Source of the DNA: an uncultured Flavobacteriaceae bacterium
GTDB taxonomy: Bacteria; Bacteroidota; Bacteroidia; Flavobacteriales; Flavobacteriaceae
DNA length: 64,000 bases
Assembly (NCBI GenBank): GCA_947497245.1
Contig: CANMFO010000001.1
Location: 1,054,001 to 1,118,000 of the forward strand
Direction of reading: 5' to 3'
Shown: positions 25,787 to 33,352 of the stretch, one piece after another
How the letters are laid out: each line of letters opens with the position of its first letter
Position numbering within the stretch: the stretch's first letter is position 1
The notes under the pieces: model-generated
Databases searched by the model: none
Seen by the model: the letters and a program-made list of their open reading frames with translations, nothing else
Told to the model about the DNA's origin: nothing
Translations under genes and position numbers: made by a program

Positions 25787-26593
25787 ATGAAAAAGTCCAT
25801 TCATTTCCAATCCTTGCTAGTGGTATTTGTAGCCCTGGCACCCCTCCCCTCCTGTACCAATATAGATGACCGCCCCAAAGTTTTGCCCAATGCCCAGGAG
25901 CAGGTTCCGAGTACGGGCAAAGAGGGCAATGACGTACGATACCTTATCTCTGGCGATTACAGTGGCACATTGGACCTCAGCGTGGTGTTGCACAACAATA
26001 TGCCGATCCATCCCATCACGGTAAATGCCCTACCATGGGAACAGACCTTTAAAGCGCCCGATACCAGTTCTTTTATCGGTGGGTGGATCAATGCCTTCCA
26101 CAATAATGGAATGCCCGGGCAGGAGGTCAATTTTAAGATGTTCTTTAAAGATCGATTGGTGGAATCGGTGACACGCAGTGCAAACGGCGAGGGCAACGTG
26201 AACCTTCCGATGGAAACCCTGCATTTTGACACCTACGATCCGGATGGGACCATCGATCCAGGCCATATCGGAAAGACCGTTCGTTACGAGGCCGAACCCA
26301 ATTTCGATCACCCGTTCAATGTACGGTATCGCGTGGCCGATGGCAGTTGGGAGAATATTACGCTGACCAATTTTCCATGGTCCTATAGTTATGGGACAGA
26401 GGCACACAGTACCGAAGCAACGCTATACACCTATGAACTGGTTGCCAATGAGCTTGACGGCATTATGGCCGTAAACGACTCCATCGTGTACCGCTTGTAT
26501 ATCAATGATGTGGAGACCCAATCGGCAATACTCCATAAGATTGGTCCTGAAGCTTTCCGTTCCGAAGGCCAAATCCACTATGAGTTCGATTAA
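25787..26593 (+). CDS. Hypothetical lipoprotein
   Basis: I do not recognise this 268-residue protein. A signal peptide and lipobox (LAPLPSC) precede an acidic linker. The mature part looks like two similar beta-sandwich units (ISGDYSGTLDLSVVLHNN and YEAEPNFDHPFNVRYRVADG), each followed by a Trp-containing turn (LPWEQTF, FPWSYSYG), suggesting an internal duplication. It follows the MuiA-like gene by about 120 bp in the same direction and is convergent with the QEGLA gene. Probably a surface or periplasmic protein. Confidence 0.72.
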   Translation: MKKSIHFQSLLVVFVALAPLPSCTNIDDRPKVLPNAQEQVPSTGKEGNDVRYLISGDYSGTLDLSVVLHNNMPIHPITVNALPWEQTFKAPDTSSFIGGWINAFHNNGMPGQEVNFKMFFKDRLVESVTRSANGEGNVNLPMETLHFDTYDPDGTIDPGHIGKTVRYEAEPNFDHPFNVRYRVADGSWENITLTNFPWSYSYGTEAHSTEATLYTYELVANELDGIMAVNDSIVYRLYINDVETQSAILHKIGPEAFRSEGQIHYEFD

Positions 26594-26599
26594 TACCGC

Positions 26600-27772
26600 T
26601 TATTTGAGGTTGTTAAGGATAAAGTCCAATGTTTTGTCGGTGTTCAAATTTTGGCTGTAGGCCTTGTTGTTGTGAGTGATGGGTTCCGCCAGCCCCAGCT
26701 TAAGGAGCCGTTTTATGGCGCCCTCATAATCTATCGCCACTTTACCGGTCAGGAGGTTGTCCATGGAAACTTCCTGTCGATACCGTTTATAGATCTTGCG
26801 CAAACCGCTCAAATAGAGGCGGTCTTTCGTAAACCCACCTCCCCGGTGTGCCCTTAGGGTGATGGAGAAAGCGTCGTTCCGGTTCAGTTTGTATTGGTTG
26901 TGTATCAGGTCAAAGGTATCGGAGAAACCATAGCCCTTGATCAAACTGTCCGATGCCAAAACCCGGTACGCCAGTTCCTTCAACCTTTTTAAGGTAAGCG
27001 CCCCTCCCATATATTCGCTGAAAACTGCCAATCCCTCTTGGGTCTCCACATTTTTGGGGAACCCGTTCGAAAATATCTTCAGGGGCTGGAGCATCCCGTT
27101 GTAAGTGGTGACCAAATGTACCCCGATCTCGTGGTTGGCCAAGGTGAGCAATTGGTTTTTGCTGAACTTCGTGTTCCGCTTGATCAAAAGGGCCTGTGAG
27201 CTGTTGCTCACCATGGCATCCGCGGCTATATGGGTCGAAAATTTGATGTTCAGGGGGAAATCATATCGCTTTGCAAAGTCCTCGAAATACGATTTTGCCG
27301 CTTCCGGGCCAAAGATTTCCTCCATATCGCCGGACACCGGTGCATCGGCATAGTGGAGTATGAACCGGGCGTTCTGTACATCCCTTTCCGTGGGCGACCC
27401 GTACACCCGAAGGGAATTGTAGTAAAACCGTTTCCCCTCCCCGATGGTCTCGATGCACTGCACCATATTGGAATAGTAGTAAATGATGTCCTGGTAGAGT
27501 TTCCGGATCTCGTCATCCCCAATCCGCTCCAAGCGCTGCGAAAAGAACAAACGATGCAACTTGTAGGGGTCGAACTTCAGTTTCGGATATCGGAATAGTG
27601 GGTCTTCCGTATACTTTGATGCAAAAAAATGGTGTTTTTCCTTTTCGATGTTCAAAGGGTTCACATAGGCCAATAGCTCAATTTTCTTGACCAAACGGTC
27701 CAGACTGGCATCGATTTCAAACAAATCGACGTATTCGCGCTGTATTTGGGTCCGTTCCCGCTCTCCTATCAT
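26600..27772 (-). CDS. QEGLA-motif zinc metallopeptidase (DUF1704, MATCAP-like)
   Basis: A 390-residue protein from the ATG at 27772, whose A-T-G-A overlaps the stop of the amidohydrolase gene. The longer frame would run 85 codons into that gene and is rejected. Zinc site: HEIGVH (His214, Glu215, His219) and Glu246 in TQEGLA, which names the family. It is known as 'flavohemoglobin expression-modulating QEGLA motif protein', and the same HExxxH...E arrangement is found in the animal tubulin-tyrosine carboxypeptidases MATCAP1/2. A carboxypeptidase activity is therefore likely, the substrate unknown. It is the last gene of an operon with an ATP-grasp ligase and an N-formylglutamate amidohydrolase-like protein. 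Confidence 0.9.
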   Translation of the reverse strand: MIGERERTQIQREYVDLFEIDASLDRLVKKIELLAYVNPLNIEKEKHHFFASKYTEDPLFRYPKLKFDPYKLHRLFFSQRLERIGDDEIRKLYQDIIYYYSNMVQCIETIGEGKRFYYNSLRVYGSPTERDVQNARFILHYADAPVSGDMEEIFGPEAAKSYFEDFAKRYDFPLNIKFSTHIAADAMVSNSSQALLIKRNTKFSKNQLLTLANHEIGVHLVTTYNGMLQPLKIFSNGFPKNVETQEGLAVFSEYMGGALTLKRLKELAYRVLASDSLIKGYGFSDTFDLIHNQYKLNRNDAFSITLRAHRGGGFTKDRLYLSGLRKIYKRYRQEVSMDNLLTGKVAIDYEGAIKRLLKLGLAEPITHNNKAYSQNLNTDKTLDFILNNLK

Positions 27773-28593
27773 ATGCTGTTTTGGAATGCTTTGACCTGTA
27801 AAGGTATTAATTCTTTCAATTGTTTCTCGACGGAGCGCACCACTTCCGGATAAAGTATCCCCGTAAGCTCGTCGCAGTAGACTTTGGAGATTTCGGTCGC
27901 TAGGACCAGGGTATTGCCAAAATTGTTGGTAATGTACTTTAGAAAATACCCGTTCCCCTGAAAAGTATCGTTGATTTTGGAAGTTGAAACGATCCCGTTG
28001 GGCAACTGCATTTGTCCCAATTTCTTGCACCAGGCCTTTACTAGCCCTTCAAATCGATGGTTGTCGATATTGGTGGTTCCCAAATTCCATGTGGGCACCT
28101 CCCGCTCCCAGCGCCTCCAATTGAAGCTGTGCATGTCAAAAACGATTGCCTTGCCGTATTTGGTTTCGATCTGGTGTACCAAGGCCTGCACGACCTTGTA
28201 GAAATTGCTGTGCTTTTGGAGGCTGAGCGAACGTTCCTCCCCGGGCAGGGGACTTTTCCACAGTGGCTTCCCCCAGGCATCGGTATAAATGGCGCTATCC
28301 GGAGCGCGGTTCAGGTCGTACTCGAACCGACTGTCGCAACCCGCAATGGTAATGGGGTGGGTCCGCACCATTTCCAGGGTGCAGGGGTCCTCTTCGTACC
28401 ACCGGTCGTATTCGGTATGCAGGCAGTTCTCCCACAACGACCTCCGGAACTGGTGCCCATCGTGGACGGCCCCGCAGATGTAAGGTGCGTATTCTTCGAT
28501 TTTGATGGTAAAGGAATAATCGTCAGAAACGGCTTCAAAGGGAATCTTGGACCGGATATTTGAAATGATATTTTCCAGGGACAGCTTAAGCAT
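27769..28593 (-). CDS. N-formylglutamate amidohydrolase-family protein
   Basis: A 274-residue member of the FGase/HutG-like metal amidohydrolases. Seen: VFDMHSFNWRR, corresponding to the family's metal-site strand DxHS, YICGAVHDGHQFR near the N-terminus, and LVLATEISKVYCDE near the C-terminus. It would hydrolyse an N-acyl or C-terminal amide bond; histidine breakdown is unlikely here because no hut genes are present. It overlaps the ATP-grasp gene by 8 bp and the QEGLA gene by 4 bp, so the three are translationally coupled and probably work on one molecule. Confidence 0.87.
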   Translation of the reverse strand: MLKLSLENIISNIRSKIPFEAVSDDYSFTIKIEEYAPYICGAVHDGHQFRRSLWENCLHTEYDRWYEEDPCTLEMVRTHPITIAGCDSRFEYDLNRAPDSAIYTDAWGKPLWKSPLPGEERSLSLQKHSNFYKVVQALVHQIETKYGKAIVFDMHSFNWRRWEREVPTWNLGTTNIDNHRFEGLVKAWCKKLGQMQLPNGIVSTSKINDTFQGNGYFLKYITNNFGNTLVLATEISKVYCDELTGILYPEVVRSVEKQLKELIPLQVKAFQNSI

Positions 28594-29617
28594 TCTCTAC
28601 CTCATCACGCAATCGGGAACGCCTTTGAAAGGCAGATAATTTGTCCAGCACCTTGCTTTCGACAAAGTCAATGACCTTGGCCTGTATCTTGGTCTTGTAC
28701 ACCTTGTTCATATAAGTGATGCCACCGGGGGACATGACATTCACTTCCACCAATTTGCCTCCAATGACATCGATTCCGACAAAAAACAGGCCGTCCTTGA
28801 TCAGCTTCGGGCCAATTTGCTTACAGAGGGCCTTTTCTTCCCGGGTAAGGGAGTGTTTTGCAATGGACCCCCCGGCAGAGACATTGGATCGATGGTCTTC
28901 CGATCCCGGAATCCGGCGCATGGCCCCAATGGGTTCTCCGTTGAGGATCAAAATACGCACATCGCCCTTGTCCGCTCCTTCAATGTATTCTTGAAGTATG
29001 ACATAGTTAGAGGTTCCATCTGAATTGGTTACATAAAAATCCAACAAGGATTTGATGCTGCTCATGGCCGATTTCTCTATCAGGATAACCCCGGAGCCCC
29101 CAAAGCCGTTCAGGGGTTTCAAGATCATTCTATCGGAGGGGGATTCCTTTATCTGACGGATCAGATGTTCCTTGTTTTTTGACACATGGGTCGCCGGAAT
29201 GATATTGCTGTGCGAATCCCCGAAGGCGGCGGTGTACAGTTTATTGTTTGCTTCGCGAAGCCCTTGGAGGGAGTTCATGATAAAAACATCATCCTTGACC
29301 GAGTCCAGGAAATTCAACATAATGGGATCCAAGGGCGGGTTCGCCCGCATAAAGATCACGTCAAATCCGGCCAATGGCAACATTTCCTCCCGCAAACTGA
29401 CCTGTTTATAGAACGTTTTAAGGTTATTGGGCACCTTGTCCATCCGGTTAAGGACGGTGCAGAAGGCATTCGTCACGCTATTGCGTATGGTCAAATTCGC
29501 AGGTGAGCACATGGCCACCCCATGCTTGCGCTTTACGCATTCATGGATCAATGCCAGACTGGTATCGTTCTCCGCATCGATTTCCTCCCAGGGATACATT
29601 AGAAAACAGATGTTCAT
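28586..29617 (-). CDS. ATP-grasp ligase (glutathione synthetase-like)
   Basis: A 343-residue protein of the GshB type. Seen: MILKPLNGFGGSGVI (ATP lid with glycine loop), VILQEYIEGADKGDVRILILNG (the EY/DxR metal and substrate region) and FVGIDVIGGKLVEVNVMSPGG (the catalytic ExNxxSPGG end). It should activate a carboxylate as acyl phosphate and ligate an amine. No gshA-like gene is near, so true glutathione synthesis is doubtful. It is the first gene of the three-gene operon with the amidohydrolase and the QEGLA carboxypeptidase, pairing a ligase with two hydrolases. Confidence 0.9.
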   Translation of the reverse strand: MNICFLMYPWEEIDAENDTSLALIHECVKRKHGVAMCSPANLTIRNSVTNAFCTVLNRMDKVPNNLKTFYKQVSLREEMLPLAGFDVIFMRANPPLDPIMLNFLDSVKDDVFIMNSLQGLREANNKLYTAAFGDSHSNIIPATHVSKNKEHLIRQIKESPSDRMILKPLNGFGGSGVILIEKSAMSSIKSLLDFYVTNSDGTSNYVILQEYIEGADKGDVRILILNGEPIGAMRRIPGSEDHRSNVSAGGSIAKHSLTREEKALCKQIGPKLIKDGLFFVGIDVIGGKLVEVNVMSPGGITYMNKVYKTKIQAKVIDFVESKVLDKLSAFQRRSRLRDEVENA

Positions 29618-29704
29618 TTCTTTAACGCTATTTGTTTTGTTCTTAAAGTACTACAATTCTACCAGAATCCCAACCTGATGGTATGAGCGTTACGGCCCAG
29701 GTCT

Positions 29705-31030
29705 TCACCGTACCTCGTCCAATCGATCGTCCCAATTCCTAACATGGGGCTCTCCAAGTTTCCCGACCGATTTGGCCACCACGGTAGAAACGGTAGCGTC
29801 CCCAGTGATGTTAATGACCGTCCGGAACATATCCAAAGGCCGATCTACCGCAAAGATCAATGCCAGTCCGACGGCGTACTTGTCCGCTGGGAACCCAACA
29901 GATTCCAAGACGATGACCAGCATCACCATTCCGGCCCCTGGTACGGCAGCGGTTCCGATCGAAGCCAAAAGGGCTGTCAGGACAATGGTCAATTGCGCGC
30001 CCAAAGGGAGGTCAAAACTCAGGGCCTGGGCAATGAACACCGCGGCTACCCCCTGGTAAAGGCTCGTCCCGTCCATATTAATGGTGGCACCCACGGGCAA
30101 AACAAAACTGGATACTTCCTTGTCGACACCGATATGTTCTTCCACCCGTTCCATGGTCACCGGCAGGGTGGCCGCACTGGAACTGGTCGAAAAGGCCAAC
30201 AACTGGGCCGGACTTAATTGCTTCAAGAACCAAAAGGGGTTTTTCTTGGCATAGACCGATATCAAAATGCAGTAAAAAACAATCATCATAAGCAACCCAA
30301 AAACCACAACGCCCGCATATTTGAGAAGTGCCAGCAATATCTCGGGGTCACTTGAGGATACGACCACATTGGCCAATAAGGCAAAAACCGCGATAGGGGC
30401 GATAAGCATGATCAGATCCACCATCTTGAGGACCACGTCATTAAGGGCGTCAAAAAAACTCTTAAGCGGTTTTGCCCGATCTTCCCCGATCAACAGCATG
30501 GAAATTCCCATGAAAATGGTAAAGAAGATAACCTGCAACATCAAACGGTTGTTTCCAAGTGCCGCAAAGGCATTGTCGGGAACCATATCTTCCAAGAACT
30601 GCAAAGGTCCGCTCTCTTTCTGGCGGGTGGCTTCCTCCAATTTGGACACCACCCCACTATCGCTGGCATAGGTCGATGTGAGCTTGGCAATGGTCTCCTC
30701 GGAAATACCGTTGCCCGGTTGAAGTACGTTGACCAATACCAATCCAAGAACAATGGCGACCGTGGTGGTTCCGATATAGATGGCCATCGTGCGCAAACCG
30801 ATGTTCCTGAACTTGGAAATGTCCTTTAAATCCGAAATTCCCTTTATCAGAGAGGCCAAAATTAGCGGGATTGCGATCAGCTTTAGGAGTTTTATGAAAA
30901 TGATGCCCAATGGGCTCACCCAATCCGTTACAAAGTCCTTTCCCCAACTCAGGTAGGTCATGCCAAAACCAAAAACCAGGCCCAGCAACATCCCGATGAG
31001 AATTTGCCAATGCAATTCCAGCTTCTTCAT
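29705..31030 (-). CDS. Dicarboxylate/amino acid:cation symporter (GltP/DctA family)
   Basis: A 441-residue membrane protein from the ATG at 31030, chosen because conserved sequence begins there (KLELHWQILIGMLLG). About eight spans and the re-entrant loops of the glutamate transporter fold are visible: STSSSAATLPVT (the serine-rich HP1 tip), NMDGTSLYQGVAAVFIAQA (the NMDG motif of TM7) and AAVPGAGMVMLVIVL (HP2). It imports glutamate, aspartate or C4-dicarboxylates with sodium or protons. It is 87 bp upstream of the ATP-grasp gene and could lie in the same transcript. Confidence 0.95.
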   Translation of the reverse strand: MKKLELHWQILIGMLLGLVFGFGMTYLSWGKDFVTDWVSPLGIIFIKLLKLIAIPLILASLIKGISDLKDISKFRNIGLRTMAIYIGTTTVAIVLGLVLVNVLQPGNGISEETIAKLTSTYASDSGVVSKLEEATRQKESGPLQFLEDMVPDNAFAALGNNRLMLQVIFFTIFMGISMLLIGEDRAKPLKSFFDALNDVVLKMVDLIMLIAPIAVFALLANVVVSSSDPEILLALLKYAGVVVFGLLMMIVFYCILISVYAKKNPFWFLKQLSPAQLLAFSTSSSAATLPVTMERVEEHIGVDKEVSSFVLPVGATINMDGTSLYQGVAAVFIAQALSFDLPLGAQLTIVLTALLASIGTAAVPGAGMVMLVIVLESVGFPADKYAVGLALIFAVDRPLDMFRTVINITGDATVSTVVAKSVGKLGEPHVRNWDDRLDEVR

Positions 31031-31099
31031 ACAAATATTGTTAGAATTAATTCGATCGGTAAGATACTGTTTTGCCAAGAGACGCCCTAAGATCCCTTT

Positions 31100-32164
31100 C
31101 TATAATTTGACGGTCCGGTTCAAAAGGACAAAATCTGCAAGCACTAAAGCGGCCATGGCCTCAACTATGGGAACGGCCCTGGGTACTACACAGGGATCAT
31201 GACGCCCTTTCCCCCTGGCCTGGACCGTATTGCCCTCTTTATCGATGGTCTCATAATCCTGAATTACCGTGGCCACGGGCTTAAAGGCGACCTTGAAATA
31301 AATATCCATTCCATTGCTTATGCCCCCTTGGATCCCGCCACTGTGGTTGGTCTTGGTACTTCCGTCCGAATTGAACGGGTCGTTGTGCTGGCTACCTTTC
31401 ATTTTTACGCCATCAAAGCCGCTTCCGTATTCAAAGCCTTTGACCGCGTTAATGGAAAGCATGGCCTTGCCGAGGTCGGCATGGAGTTTGTCAAAAACGG
31501 GCTCCCCCAACCCTACGGGGACGTTCTGAACCACACAACTGATCACCCCACCAATGGTATCCCCTTCTTTTCGGACTTCCTTGATATAGGCCTCCATTTG
31601 TTTGGCCATTTCGGGATCTGGACATCTGACCGGATTCGATTCCGTCAGGCCAAGATCCAGGTCTTGGTAGTTTTTGTCCATTTTCATATCGCCCACTTGG
31701 GAAACGTAGGCATTTATGGTCAGTCCCTTTAAAAATTGCTTGGCGATGGCCCCTGCCACTACCCTACTGGCCGTTTCCCTTGCCGAGCTTCGCCCGCCCC
31801 CGCGGTAGTCGCGAAAGCCATACTTTTTATCATAAGCGTAGTCGGCATGGGATGGGCGATAGGAATCTTTGATATGGGAATAATCGTGGGATTTCTGGTT
31901 CGTATTGCGAATGGAAAAACCAATGGGCGTACCGGTGGTCCTTCCCTCAAATATGCCGGAAAGAAACTCTACCGCATCGGGCTCCTTCCTTTGTGTCACG
32001 ATAGCGGATTGCCCCGGTCTTCGACGATCCAGTTCTGTCTGAATGGCATCGAAATCGATCTCGATCCCCGATGGGCATCCGTCCAGAACCCCACCGATAG
32101 CCACCCCGTGCGATTCTCCAAAGGTCATTAACTTAAAAATGTTTCCAAAGGTATTGCCTGCCAT
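31100..32164 (-). CDS. aroC: Chorismate synthase
   Basis: A 354-residue FMN-dependent enzyme making chorismate from EPSP, the last step of the shikimate pathway. All signatures are present: [19 protein letters not shown] at the N-terminus, [46 protein letters not shown] and the C-terminal [19 protein letters not shown]. The start at 32164 gives the family N-terminus [11 protein letters not shown]; an open frame 43 codons longer is non-coding. It stands alone on the minus strand. Confidence 0.97.
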   Translation of the reverse strand: MAGNTFGNIFKLMTFGESHGVAIGGVLDGCPSGIEIDFDAIQTELDRRRPGQSAIVTQRKEPDAVEFLSGIFEGRTTGTPIGFSIRNTNQKSHDYSHIKDSYRPSHADYAYDKKYGFRDYRGGGRSSARETASRVVAGAIAKQFLKGLTINAYVSQVGDMKMDKNYQDLDLGLTESNPVRCPDPEMAKQMEAYIKEVRKEGDTIGGVISCVVQNVPVGLGEPVFDKLHADLGKAMLSINAVKGFEYGSGFDGVKMKGSQHNDPFNSDGSTKTNHSGGIQGGISNGMDIYFKVAFKPVATVIQDYETIDKEGNTVQARGKGRHDPCVVPRAVPIVEAMAALVLADFVLLNRTVKL

Positions 32165-32488
32165 GTTGTTGGTTATAAAATCAAAGGTTATCATCATATC
32201 GGACCAAGCCATCCACACTGGATCGTACCGCGCGCTTCCAGAAATATAAATTGACGTCCGTGAACGGTCAAAAATAAGGTAATAACCCCACAATTGAAGG
32301 AAACAAAGGTAAACCTTAAATTACGACCGGCCAAAACCGAAGCGTTCAATACCGAACAACTGCACCGACCTCCATTTAACACTTCGGAAATGTACTTAAG
32401 GGAAGCTTAACAAAAAATTCCACCAAGCTTGATCTTGCTTTTACCTTTGGTTTATACCCAATGGTTTATTTTGAGGAAACCTTTCGCC

Positions 32489-33352
32489 TTGAAGAAACGA
32501 AAAGTAGATATCGCCGTAATCTCCGACGTGCATTTGGGCACCTATGGCTGTCACGCGGATGAATTGCTTGCCTATTTGAACAGTATCCAGCCCAGAAAGT
32601 TGGTGCTAAATGGCGACATTATCGATATCTGGCAATTTAGCAAGCGGTATTTTCCGCCGGCCCACATGAAGGTATTGCGCAGGATTATGGGAATGGCCTC
32701 CCAGGGTGCGGAGGTGTTCTACATCACGGGAAACCACGATGAGACCTTGCGGAAATTCAGTGAAACTGCTATAGGGAACCTACACATTGTGGATAAATTG
32801 GTCTTGGACCTGGATGGAAAAAAGGCCTGGTTCTTTCATGGAGACGTGTTCGACCTGTCCCTACAGAACGCCAAGTGGTTGGCCAAGCTTGGCGGTTATG
32901 GATACGGCCTACTGATTGCACTGAATCGGACGGTCAACCGGATACTTGCCAAATTGGGAAGGGAGAAGTACTCACTTTCGAAAAAGATAAAAAATGGGTT
33001 CAAAGGGGCGGTCGGGTACATTTCAGATTTTGAGACTACCGCGGTGGAACTGGCCATTGAAAATGGGTACCACTTTGTGGTCTGCGGGCATATACACCAT
33101 CCCAAAAAAGAGGTCCGGACCACAAAAAAAGGGCAGTGCACCTATCTCAATTCGGGGGATTGGGTGGAAAACCTTACCGCCCTGGAGTATTCCTTTAAAC
33201 GGTGGAAAATTTATCGCTATAACCATGACAAGCTCTCCCCTTTCTTTGCGGATGGGGAATTAAAGGAAATGGACGTGCACGAATTGATCGCTTCCATAAC
33301 GGACGAAAAGGAAAAACAGGGGGAGCGCCTATTCGATGAGGGCATCCCTTAA
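32489..33352 (+). CDS. LpxH-like metallophosphoesterase
   Basis: A calcineurin-like phosphoesterase of about 287 residues with all five metal motifs: SDVHLG, GDIIDIW, GNHDET, FHGDVFD and CGHIHHP. It resembles UDP-2,3-diacylglucosamine pyrophosphatase (lipid A synthesis), though the flavobacterial branch is not firmly assigned. TTG at 32489 is the likely start: it begins the conserved KKRKVDIAVISDVHLG and has GAGGAAA about 9 nt upstream. An ATG at 32429 would add 20 residues of unclear value. It overlaps the convergent FAD/Fe-S oxidase gene by 24 bp. Confidence 0.88.
   Translation: MKKRKVDIAVISDVHLGTYGCHADELLAYLNSIQPRKLVLNGDIIDIWQFSKRYFPPAHMKVLRRIMGMASQGAEVFYITGNHDETLRKFSETAIGNLHIVDKLVLDLDGKKAWFFHGDVFDLSLQNAKWLAKLGGYGYGLLIALNRTVNRILAKLGREKYSLSKKIKNGFKGAVGYISDFETTAVELAIENGYHFVVCGHIHHPKKEVRTTKKGQCTYLNSGDWVENLTALEYSFKRWKIYRYNHDKLSPFFADGELKEMDVHELIASITDEKEKQGERLFDEGIP

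Noticed and set aside
27773-28030. An 86-codon longer form of the QEGLA peptidase
   Set aside because: It would lie fully within the amidohydrolase gene; the ATGA junction at 27769-27772 gives a natural start.
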